Positions 1 to 5,781 of a stretch of 7,488 nt of DNA are shown piece by piece (position 1 is the first letter of the stretch; every line of letters begins with the position of its first letter). The translations under genes and the position numbers were made by a program. The notes below the pieces were generated by a model. The model searched no databases, was not told the DNA's origin, and was given only the letters and a program-made list of their open reading frames with translations. Source of the DNA: Comamonadaceae bacterium (lineage in GTDB: Bacteria > Pseudomonadota > Gammaproteobacteria > Burkholderiales > Burkholderiaceae); the NCBI GenBank assembly GCA_947505995.1, contig CANNNB010000112.1:1-7488 (forward strand), read 5' to 3'.

Positions 1-163
1 ATTATTTAATTGTGAGAATGGACAGGGCAGAGCGAAATGGCAAGCCCGATTGGCGCCCAGCTGATGGACCGTTTTCTGACCCATATTGGGAAGGGCCAGC
101 TTGGAAAAAGGCTAGTTTTGTTGTTCGAAATTACGCACGATAAAAATTTTGATAAAAATATTG

Positions 164-192
164 TTGCATTGACCTAAATTAATTGATATAGT
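164..192 (+). promoter_or_regulatory. Candidate sigma-70 promoter of the structured leader
   Basis: TTGCAT (164-169) and TATAGT (187-192) are separated by 17 bases. The -10 element matches the consensus at five of six positions and the -35 keeps TTG. Transcription would begin near 199-201, just before the closing stem of the leader RNA at 211. An AT-rich stretch (about 141-190) surrounds the site. An alternative -35, TTGACC at 170-175, also has a hexamer 17 bases downstream (TTATCT), but that is a poor -10. Confidence 0.5.
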
Positions 193-199
193 TATCTCA

Positions 200-325
200 C
201 ACATCAAGAACGGGTTTGACGCCTGTACCAACCTGCTTTCGGGCAAGGTGGTTTGCCACACGGCAGATGAGGCTCCAAAGAGCAAACATCCGAAGTCATA
301 CCCGTCCCTTGAGGCGGGTTTTTTT
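200..325 (+). ncRNA. C4-like antisense RNA / structured leader
   Basis: The predicted fold is a three-way junction followed by a terminator. The closing stem pairs 211-220 with 295-304 (nine pairs, one T-T mismatch). Hairpin 1 is 227-252: nine pairs, one bulged A on each side, loop TTTCGG. Hairpin 2 is 261-292: ten pairs in three blocks, loop CAAA. A terminator hairpin follows at 300-325. Two hairpins plus a terminator just upstream of a regulated gene is the architecture of the C4 antisense RNAs of phages P1/P7 and of related prophage leaders. In that family, hairpin segments pair with the leader of the downstream gene and block translation. Three segments here are complementary to the leader of the 415 gene. 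I recognise the architecture, not an exact family match, so it could instead be another attenuator or a cis-regulatory element. Short reading frames through it look like by-products of the RNA. Confidence 0.55.
300..325 (+). terminator. Intrinsic terminator at the end of the leader RNA
   Basis: ACCCG (300-304) pairs perfectly with CGGGT (315-319); a T-G wobble and a C-G pair can extend the stem inward. A run of seven T follows directly (319-325). The 5' arm is the same stretch that forms the closing stem with CGGGT at 211-215, so terminator and closing stem cannot coexist. Termination here would give a small RNA of about 125 nt; read-through would give the mRNA of the gene at 415. Confidence 0.7.
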
Positions 326-356
326 ATGGCTTGACCGTCCTAAACGGTTGGGGAGA

Positions 357-409
357 TTTGTTCTCTATTGCGGCCCCCGACATCTTGTCAAAGTCGCTAA
401 AAAGGAGGT
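357..409 (+). promoter_or_regulatory. Leader of the 415 gene with SD and putative antisense target sites
   Basis: AAGGAGG at 402-408 is a near-ideal Shine-Dalgarno sequence, six bases before the ATG at 415. The stretch 401-409 can pair with 231-239 in hairpin 1 of the upstream RNA (eight of nine, one G-G mismatch). CATCT at 381-385 pairs with AGATG at 265-269. TTTG plus CTCT (357-360 and 363-366, two T bulged) pairs with AGAGCAAA at 279-286. The three pairings are nested in the order expected of one antiparallel duplex. Binding would hide the ribosome site. The pairings are read from sequence; regulation is inferred. Confidence 0.45.
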
Positions 410-414
410 GGACC

Positions 415-1095
415 ATGTCCCAGCTACGCCCTTTGGCAATTGACCTTGCCTATCGCCCTGAGTCCTATTTTTGGGCTTACGACAACAACATCAAGCTTGC
501 TTCTGACATCAAAGGCGCCGAGAGAAAGGCGATGTATGAACGCGCCATCAGATCTGGTGACATTGAGCTTGCAAATTCCATCATTTCGGTGCCGGAACTC
601 ACTCACGAAGAGAGAAAAGCCCAAGGCGGAATTCACCCTGCCTGGATGGGTGGCGAGTATTTGCCCAATCGAGAGGCCCAAGAAGTAGAAATTGCGCGCA
701 TCACCATTGCCTCCACCACCCAAGATGTAACTTGCGTGTATGCTAAACGAGGTGCATCACGCATTCATTATCGTGTCGTGGATGAATACGAAGGAATGAC
801 TTTAGATGAAAGAAGAAGAACCTCCATAAGGCCACTAACACTGATAGAACTCTTCGACTTTTTCATCAAAGGTTGGGATTTATTCTGCTGCTTAGAAGCC
901 AACTTTGGCGAACACTGCTACGTGAGAGATGAAGTACAAGGCTTCATCGTAGACGCCAGCTCAAGCTTCTATGCAGAGTTTGGCGATTTAGTGACCCAGA
1001 GAGTAGACACCTGGATTGAGCAGCGCCGTGAAGAACGCGGCTTGAATGAATTGGAATTGGATGACGATGAAGAATTGGGGTCAGATGATGAATAA
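415..1095 (+). CDS. Conserved protein of unknown function (WMGGEYLP family)
   Basis: This 226-residue protein resembles a family of conserved hypothetical proteins that I recall from Pseudomonas and Burkholderiales, sometimes labelled plasmid-related; no function is known to me. Visible conserved blocks are LRPLAIDL near the start, HPAWMGGEYLP (74-84), EIARITIASTTQDV (92-105), RIHYRVVDEY (116-125), SIRPLTLIEL (137-146) and VDASSSFY (179-186). There is no signal peptide or membrane segment, so it is probably cytosolic. The C-terminus (212-226) is very acidic. The start is ATG 415 because of the strong AAGGAGG six bases upstream; an in-frame TTG at 331 lies directly after the terminator and has no comparable site. 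The gene stands alone behind the C4-like leader, which probably controls its transcription or translation. Its last codons coincide with one arm of an inverted repeat, so the final residues may derive from a repeat insertion. Confidence 0.85.
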   Translation: MSQLRPLAIDLAYRPESYFWAYDNNIKLASDIKGAERKAMYERAIRSGDIELANSIISVPELTHEERKAQGGIHPAWMGGEYLPNREAQEVEIARITIASTTQDVTCVYAKRGASRIHYRVVDEYEGMTLDERRRTSIRPLTLIELFDFFIKGWDLFCCLEANFGEHCYVRDEVQGFIVDASSSFYAEFGDLVTQRVDTWIEQRREERGLNELELDDDEELGSDDE

Positions 1096-1153
1096 CTACT
1101 CTGCCCCTAAATCGGTTAGTCATCTTTTTGTTAACGATCATCTGACCTCAATT
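1073..1153. repeat. 17-base inverted repeat across a gene end (box copies A and B)
   Basis: The left arm 1073-1089 (AATTGGGGTCAGATGAT) is the reverse complement of 1137-1153 except at one position, which would be a G-U wobble in RNA. The arms are separated by 47 bases. The left arm encodes the last residues of the upstream protein and precedes its stop codon at 1093-1095. Each arm contains the box ATCTGACCCCAATT (the right arm with one T for C) that recurs at 2882 and 4577. In RNA the arms would form a long 3' hairpin that could stabilise the mRNA or contribute to termination, although no T-run follows. The origin may be a REP-like or MITE-like element; this is inference. Confidence 0.65.
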
Positions 1154-1168
1154 AATTGTTTAATGCAA

Positions 1169-1197
1169 GGCAATGTAAATTGCCATAGAGCCATGGC
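1169..1197. promoter_or_regulatory. Paired palindromes upstream of the hydratase operon, possible operator
   Basis: GGCAAT and ATTGCC (1169-1174, 1179-1184) form a perfect six-base inverted repeat with a four-base spacer. It is followed by the eight-base palindrome GCCATGGC (1190-1197). Both lie 50-80 bases before the start of the catabolic operon, where a regulator site would be expected. No clear -35/-10 pair was found beside them, and no regulator gene lies in the window. Confidence 0.3.
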
Positions 1198-1247
1198 ACT
1201 CAACTCAAGCTTGGGGAGTGGTTGTACGCAACTAACAGGAGCAAGTT

Positions 1248-2060
1248 ATGACACCGCAAATACTATTGAAACATATTGATGAAGGACAGCTTTGGACAGA
1301 TGAAGAACTGGACAGTATTCCATCTGATGTGTCTCAGGCTTACCAAACTGCCTTGCAAGTAAGAAAGCTCAGAGAAGCAAGGGGTGAACAGCCTCGAGGG
1401 TTCAAGATTGGCTTTACCAATCGCAGCATTTGGGAGCGCTATCAGGTGTTCGAGCCTATTTGGGGTACTGTTTGGAACACCACTTTGACCATGGCCAACA
1501 GCCAGGGCGAGGGTACAGTAGATATCAGTCACATGAGCCAACCAAGGCTTGAGCCCGAGTTGGTTTTTGGCATGCGTTGTTCGCCGCCTTCGGAGCTTAC
1601 GGTGCAAAGTTTGTTTGAGTCTATTGATTGGATGGCTTCTGGTTTTGAGATTGTTCAATCACATTCGCTTGATTGGAAATTTAAAGTAGCCGATACAGTG
1701 ACTGACAGCGGTCTGCATGCGCATTTGCTGGTTGGCAAGCAGGTGTCAGTGAATGACGTGGCCGCCAATGGCGCGCAATTGCATGAGTTGCTTGCGGAAA
1801 TGTCGTTAGAGCTGTTGCATGCCGGTAAATTGGTGGAGAAGGGGCAAGCCACCAATGTGCTCGACAGCCCGCTGATGGCCTTGCTGCACTTTATGAAAGC
1901 ACTGCGACAGTGCCCTGGCGCGCCAGATGTGAAAGCGGGCGATGTGATAACCACGGGCACCTGGACAGATGCGTGGCCTTTGGTGGCGGGGCAGACCTGG
2001 CAGAGTCGCTATGACTTGCCACTCAAAGGCTTGAAGATTATGCTTGTGTCGACTGGTTAA
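1248..2060 (+). CDS. 2-keto-4-pentenoate hydratase-like protein (MhpD/HpaH type, FAH superfamily)
   Basis: This 270-residue protein belongs to the hydratase/decarboxylase branch of the fumarylacetoacetate hydrolase superfamily, which adds water to 2-hydroxy-2,4-dienoates from meta-cleavage of aromatics to give 4-hydroxy-2-oxo acids. Evidence along the chain: GFKIGFTNRS (51-60) matches the family's K-x-G-x-T segment. LEPELVF (101-107) carries the E-x-E metal ligands (E102, E104). E134 in GFEIVQSH is the likely third ligand, at the spacing seen in MhpD. The C-terminal part has LDSPLMALLHFMKAL (205-219) and AGDVITTGTWTDAWPL (230-245), which match the G-H-P and D-V-I-x-T-G motifs. Length is normal and the protein is soluble. 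The ATG has AGGAG at 1237-1241, six bases upstream. A HpaI-like aldolase follows after 28 bases, as expected for consecutive pathway steps. A decarboxylase of the DmpH type or a related isomerase remains possible, so the substrate is not assigned. Confidence 0.85.
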   Translation: MTPQILLKHIDEGQLWTDEELDSIPSDVSQAYQTALQVRKLREARGEQPRGFKIGFTNRSIWERYQVFEPIWGTVWNTTLTMANSQGEGTVDISHMSQPRLEPELVFGMRCSPPSELTVQSLFESIDWMASGFEIVQSHSLDWKFKVADTVTDSGLHAHLLVGKQVSVNDVAANGAQLHELLAEMSLELLHAGKLVEKGQATNVLDSPLMALLHFMKALRQCPGAPDVKAGDVITTGTWTDAWPLVAGQTWQSRYDLPLKGLKIMLVSTG

Positions 2061-2088
2061 TTAATTAAATTAAACGCAGGTAACGCAT

Positions 2089-2871
2089 ATGAAAACACTT
2101 CAAGACTTATTGAACGCAGAGGGAAGCCATAGTTTGTTTGGCACTTGGTCGCAGATGTCTTCGCCCGACGTTTTGGAAATGTTGGGAAGTGCAGGGTTTG
2201 ACTTTACCGTTATTGATTGTGAACACGCGGCATTTGGTGTCGAAACGGCGCAAGATATGGTGAGGGTGTGTAGGGGTGCGGGCCTGGTGCCGCTGGTGCG
2301 TGTACCCACCAACGATCGCTCGTGGATTGGTCGCTGTCTTGATGCCGGCGCCTCGGGCATCATTGTCCCCGTCGTGGAGACGGCCGACCAAGCGCAAAAC
2401 GCTGTGGATGCCGCGCTGTTTGCGCCCCGTGGTAGCCGAGGTTCATGCCCCTGCGTGCGGTCTGCCGATCATACAACTGCTAATTGGCCCGAATACGAAG
2501 TGGCGCAAGAGTTGATGCATGGCATTTTGGCCCTTGTGGAAACCGGCAAAGGTGTCAAAAATATTGAATCGATTTGCGCGGTAAATGGTTTGCGCGCCAT
2601 TGTTGCGGGGCCGTTCGACTTATCTGTTTCTCTGGGACATCACGGTAATGTTCTGCATGACGATGTTTTGAGCGCTTTGGACAAAGTGGTGAAGGCAGCT
2701 CAAGCAGCCAAGTTGCCTATCTTTATGCCAGTTTTTTCTGCAGATGTTGCGGAGGGGCGCCGCCAGGTTGATGCTTGGCGAGGGCTAGGTGTTCGTCACT
2801 TTATGGTGGGCAGCGACAAGATTTTGATTAAAGATCAATTTAAGCGTTATCGAGCATCAATGGGAGTTTGA
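2089..2871 (+). CDS. HpcH/HpaI family class II pyruvate aldolase
   Basis: This 260-residue protein fits the HpaI / GarL / RhmA family of metal-dependent aldolases, which cleave 4-hydroxy-2-oxo acids to pyruvate plus an aldehyde. The family features are intact: G-T-W near residue 18, IDCEHAAFG (42-50) with the catalytic His at 46, LVRVP (69-73) with Arg 71, SGIIVPVVE (89-97), PRGSRG (113-118), LVETGKG (149-155) with metal ligand Glu 151, and GPFDLS (174-179) with metal ligand Asp 177. These correspond to H45, R70, E149 and D175 of E. coli HpaI. The stretch SCPCVRSADHT after PRGSRG differs from the usual alanine-rich segment and may affect substrate choice. The start ATG 2089 has AGG at 2078-2080. 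It lies 28 bases after the hydratase gene and is surely co-transcribed, so the product of that hydratase is the likely substrate. The exact aldehyde product is not determined. Confidence 0.9.
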   Translation: MKTLQDLLNAEGSHSLFGTWSQMSSPDVLEMLGSAGFDFTVIDCEHAAFGVETAQDMVRVCRGAGLVPLVRVPTNDRSWIGRCLDAGASGIIVPVVETADQAQNAVDAALFAPRGSRGSCPCVRSADHTTANWPEYEVAQELMHGILALVETGKGVKNIESICAVNGLRAIVAGPFDLSVSLGHHGNVLHDDVLSALDKVVKAAQAAKLPIFMPVFSADVAEGRRQVDAWRGLGVRHFMVGSDKILIKDQFKRYRASMGV

Positions 2872-2906
2872 ATTAATGTTGATCTGACCCCAATTATTAA
2901 TTCAAA
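2867..2906. terminator. AT-rich inverted repeat between convergent operons
   Basis: TTTGAATTAAT (2867-2877) and ATTAATTCAAA (2896-2906) are perfect 11-base inverted repeats separated by 18 bases. The structure overlaps the stop codons of both the aldolase gene (TGA 2869-2871) and the convergent helicase gene (TAA, complement of 2897-2899). A hairpin shared by two converging genes is a typical bidirectional terminator position, but the stem is AT-rich and lacks a clean T-run, so it may be weak or only a mobile-element footprint. The loop is almost exactly one copy of the repeated box. Confidence 0.45.
2875..2896 (+). repeat. Dispersed box copy C (ATCTGACCCCAATT core)
   Basis: These 22 bases are identical to 4570-4591, which lies 1,695 bases downstream in the same orientation. 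The core ATCTGACCCCAATT also occurs reversed at 1073-1086 and, with one change, at 1140-1153. The copy sits between the ends of two converging genes, inside an 11-base inverted repeat. Confidence 0.8.
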
Positions 2907-4528
2907 TTAGCTCTCAATAGTTCTGAAGCTCTTTCGCTCATGACCAATTCAACTTTCATCTGACCACGTGTCATGCCTACAAATAGTTTGCGCGCATTGG
3001 ATGGATTCAGATCTTCAAAATCGATTTCACAAAACACCACTACAGGGGCGCTTTGGCCTTTGAAGCGGCCTACGGTTTCTATCAAGAGATCGCCCTCAGT
3101 CCAGGTCCAGTTGCCGTCTTCCACCTGTACCGGTCGTTTGGTTTTTTTGCCACCGGCATGCGCCAACGTCATCACATTGGAATTTTTCAATCCGCGGTAT
3201 GTCACCACCACCACCTGGGAAGGCTCTAAGCCCTGCGCCCATAAATTTAGCAAACACTTGTTCAAAGCCTTTTCGTGGTCGTTGGCACCCTTGCCAAACG
3301 TATAAATTTCAGGCGCATCACCTTCATAAGCGCTACAAGCCACAATGCGCTGATCAATCAGCTTCAGAGTGTTGATGGTCTGAACCACTTTCTGCGGACT
3401 TCGAAAGTTATCGGTGCAAGAAATACGAACAGCACCTGGCAAGTCAAAACCTTCTTGATCGTAGAGGTTTTGGTTTTCATCGCCAAGCACATACAAGCGG
3501 CCATTTGACTTCAATTCTTGGAACAAAGCTTGCACCCACTCGGCGTTGAAATCCTGTGACTCGTCAATGACCAACAAATCAAATTTAGGCGTCAGCTTGG
3601 CAGACTCTGACATGTAGATCTTGGCCAACTCGCCGTAAACACCAGCCTTTGAAAAGTCTGGGTTGTAGCCGTGTTGCTTGGCATATTCGTCGCAATGTTG
3701 ATGGAAGGTGACCACTTCTGTTTGGCTAGGCGCTAACGATTGAATATGGTCTGCCAATGGCCTGTTGTAGCAAACATAAAGAACGCGTTGTTTGTTCAGT
3801 GCAGCGCTCTTCAGCAGTTTGAGGGCCAACTGAGTTTTGCCAGAGCCGGCTGTAGCGTCAATGATGTAGATGTTGTTTTCGTGCGTTATGCGCGGCACCC
3901 AAGTAGCCAAGCCATTGGACATATGGGTGCTGATGCTCTGCATAGCGCTAATTTGTGCGCCGACATCTTGCATCAAATCAAATTCATTCGACAAAAAATC
4001 TAGCAACAGCTGCCTGTCGGGCGTGCCACTTGTTAGAGAAAATGACGACTTCACCAAATTGCAAAACTGATCCATTTGGGTTGAATCAATGATTCGCTCG
4101 CGGGGATATGACAAGCCTTCGCTGAGCAGCTTGTGCTCTGGCAACACAAGAAAGGCTTCAACGTGAACTTCTTTCAAATGCACGTTCTTTAAACGTTGAC
4201 GAATAGCACCATGTTGACGTCCTACTTGCTGCCCGATGTCTTTGGGTTTTTCTCGGTTGTAGTCTTTCAATAGCAAACCGTTGTGGGTGTAAACACTGCC
4301 ACCTTTCACCTCCAGAATAAGGATGTGTCCTTGAGGCGACACAACTGTAAGGTCTAACTCGCCAAATTTTTGGAAATCGTGATGAACGGTGGACCAAGTG
4401 AGGCCATGAAATACATCAAAGTTGTCTGGCAGGCCCATGCGCAGCATTTCAAGCAAGGACAACTCTAACCTGTAGCCACCGTGTTTGTGGGCAAGGGGAG
4501 GGCTAAGACGGGGGTGGATGATGGCCAT
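2897..4528 (-). CDS. NERD-domain superfamily 1 DNA helicase
   Basis: This 543-residue protein joins an N-terminal NERD nuclease-related domain to a UvrD/Rep-like helicase. The NERD part spans about 18-130, with E22, GELDL (56-60, D59) and ILEVKGG (71-77, E73 and K75), the PD-(D/E)XK-like residues of the family. Helicase motifs: Walker A ATAGSGKT (225-232, K231), an aromatic-rich CYNRPL segment (253-258), Walker B LLVIDESQDF (318-327), LGDENQNLYD (348-357, motif III), NFRSP (374-378, motif IV), ETVGRFKGQ (484-492, motif V) and KLFVGMTRGQ (514-523, motif VI). All motifs for ATP hydrolysis are present, so it is probably active. It would act on DNA in the cytoplasm, as a nuclease-translocase in repair or in phage or plasmid restriction. 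The ATG has AAGG (complement of 4536-4539) seven bases upstream. It follows the DUF2130 gene by 60 bases on the same strand and may be co-transcribed, though box D in the gap could change that. The C-terminus abuts box C. Confidence 0.9.
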   Translation of the reverse strand: MAIIHPRLSPPLAHKHGGYRLELSLLEMLRMGLPDNFDVFHGLTWSTVHHDFQKFGELDLTVVSPQGHILILEVKGGSVYTHNGLLLKDYNREKPKDIGQQVGRQHGAIRQRLKNVHLKEVHVEAFLVLPEHKLLSEGLSYPRERIIDSTQMDQFCNLVKSSFSLTSGTPDRQLLLDFLSNEFDLMQDVGAQISAMQSISTHMSNGLATWVPRITHENNIYIIDATAGSGKTQLALKLLKSAALNKQRVLYVCYNRPLADHIQSLAPSQTEVVTFHQHCDEYAKQHGYNPDFSKAGVYGELAKIYMSESAKLTPKFDLLVIDESQDFNAEWVQALFQELKSNGRLYVLGDENQNLYDQEGFDLPGAVRISCTDNFRSPQKVVQTINTLKLIDQRIVACSAYEGDAPEIYTFGKGANDHEKALNKCLLNLWAQGLEPSQVVVVTYRGLKNSNVMTLAHAGGKKTKRPVQVEDGNWTWTEGDLLIETVGRFKGQSAPVVVFCEIDFEDLNPSNARKLFVGMTRGQMKVELVMSERASELLRANLN

Positions 4529-4569
4529 GGAATTACCTTACGTATGCCTTCAATTTACCCTATAAAAAC

Positions 4570-4591
4570 AATGTTGATCTGACCCCAATTA
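4570..4591 (+). repeat. Dispersed box copy D, overlapping a stop codon
   Basis: These 22 bases are identical to 2875-2896. On the minus strand the box starts with TAA, the stop codon of the DUF2130 gene, followed by TTGGGGTCAGATCAACATT, and fills a third of the 60-base gap before the helicase gene. TTGGGG inside the box and TATAGG 18 bases later on the minus strand could make a weak promoter for the helicase gene; this is speculative. Confidence 0.8.
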
Positions 4592-5767
4592 ACTGTCGTC
4601 TTTGAGGGCTTCGAATTTGGCTGCCATGGTGGGGTTCTTTTTGGTAAGGCGCTTGACGGTGACGTTTTGTGCTTTGTCGTTGGCCAAGCGAAGGTTGCGG
4701 TCGGTGCCAAGCAGGGCTTCTTTGGTTTCTTGCAGGTGCTTGATTGATTTGTCAATCTCCTCAATGGCAGTTGCAAACTTGCGAGTTGCCAAATCATAGT
4801 TTCTAGAGAAATCAGTTTTAAACGCATCCAACTCGACTTCAAAACTGGTGATGTCAATGTTTTGGGCTTTCACCAGTTGTAGTTCTGCCTTGTATTGCAT
4901 GGCATTCATCGAGGCGTTGCGAAGCAGGCTGATGATTTGAATGAAGAACTGGGGCCGCACCACGTACATCTTGGGGTAGCGATAGAACACATCGACAATG
5001 CCTATGTTGTACAGCTCGTTTTCTGGTTCAAGCAAAGACACCAGTACGGCATACTCGCAACCCTTTTCCTTGCGGTCTTTGTCTAGCTCGGCCAAAAAGT
5101 CTTCATTTTTCTTTTTGGTGGCCGTGCTGTCGTTCTCATTTTTCATTTCAAACATGATGGAGGTGATTTCGACACCAGCCTCATCAAAGTCTTTGAAAAT
5201 GTAGTCACCTTTGCTGCCAGATTTGGCGTCGTTGTCTTTTTCAAAATAGGCCTTCGTAAACGCTGTGGCACGAAGGCGGTTGAATTCAGTTTCGCAATGC
5301 TGCTCAAGCGTTTCACCAACCATTTTGGTGGACAGCTTCAGCTTCATATCACGCAATCGTTCTATGGCTTCATCTCTGTCTTTAAGCTGAAGTTGATACT
5401 GCTTGGATAGATTGTCTTCGTCTGACTTTTTGTCAGAAGCCAAACGAACCAAATCGTTCTGCAGTTTGTCTTTTTCACGGTTAATTTCTGCCAAGGCATT
5501 GGCTACAGCCAATTGCTTTGCAGTATCGGCATTGGCAATCTCAGCATTGAGTTGAGCCTTCAGTAAATCCCTTTCTTTTTCAATCTCATTCTTAGCCTTC
5601 AAAACGGCATTTTCAGTAGCCAAGCGACTGGTATTTTCCATCGCCTTAATTCGATCGGCCAGTTGTTTCTCAAAATCTTTGTCGTGCACTTGCTTCAATA
5701 TTTCGGCATAGCCAGACTCATCCACCTTGAAAGCTTTTTGGCAGTGGGGGCACACAATTTCGTTCAT
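4589..5767 (-). CDS. DUF2130 domain-containing coiled-coil protein
   Basis: This 392-residue protein matches the DUF2130 family from end to end. The N-terminus has CPHC (6-9) and [14 protein letters not shown], the family's opening signature. Residues about 30-145 are rich in K, E, L and Q and predict a long coiled coil. The core domain (about 148-290) contains [13 protein letters not shown] (151-163), GSKGDYIF (184-191), [10 protein letters not shown] (203-212), [12 protein letters not shown] (239-250) and MYVVRPQFF (267-275). E157, D188, E207 and K209 have the order and spacing of a PD-(D/E)XK nuclease fold, so nuclease activity is plausible, but this is my inference and I know of no demonstrated function. 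A second helical region (about 285-360) follows. Length is near the family norm. The ATG has GGAG (complement of 5775-5778) seven bases upstream. It starts 14 bases after the membrane-protein gene, which implies one operon. Its stop codon lies within box D, so the last residues may have been altered by that repeat. Confidence 0.88.
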   Translation of the reverse strand: MNEIVCPHCQKAFKVDESGYAEILKQVHDKDFEKQLADRIKAMENTSRLATENAVLKAKNEIEKERDLLKAQLNAEIANADTAKQLAVANALAEINREKDKLQNDLVRLASDKKSDEDNLSKQYQLQLKDRDEAIERLRDMKLKLSTKMVGETLEQHCETEFNRLRATAFTKAYFEKDNDAKSGSKGDYIFKDFDEAGVEITSIMFEMKNENDSTATKKKNEDFLAELDKDRKEKGCEYAVLVSLLEPENELYNIGIVDVFYRYPKMYVVRPQFFIQIISLLRNASMNAMQYKAELQLVKAQNIDITSFEVELDAFKTDFSRNYDLATRKFATAIEEIDKSIKHLQETKEALLGTDRNLRLANDKAQNVTVKRLTKKNPTMAAKFEALKDDS

Positions 5768-5781
5768 TTTTGTTCTCCAAT

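Noticed and set aside
37..177. 46-residue frame beginning MASPIGAQLMDRF
   Set aside because: It has only a weak purine stretch upstream, runs into the candidate promoter of the leader, and matches no family I recognise. The opposite strand is also open over part of it, which gives no coding evidence either way. Nothing else was seen in 1-163.
331..414. 28-residue N-terminal extension of the 415 gene from an in-frame TTG
   Set aside because: The TTG lies six bases after the terminator T-run with no Shine-Dalgarno, whereas ATG 415 has AAGGAGG at ideal spacing and begins the sequence typical of the family.
216..443. 75-residue frame starting with TTG and running through the leader RNA, the terminator and into the 415 gene
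   Set aside because: It overlaps every stem of the structured RNA, has no ribosome site at its TTG and has a basic, low-complexity composition. Similar translations of C4-type leaders are often annotated as Ash or Icd-like proteins. A short Icd-like peptide coupled to the 415 gene, as in phage P1, cannot be excluded but is not supported.
1130..1154. Possible integron attC-like site at a gene end
   Set aside because: GTTAACG resembles a core site, but no matching inverse core, no attC spacing and no integrase were seen. The dispersed box explains the repeat better.
1197..1220. CACTC / GAGTG hairpin before the hydratase ribosome site
   Set aside because: Only five pairs enclose a 14-base loop, and it neither covers the ribosome site nor precedes a T-run; such a match is expected by chance.
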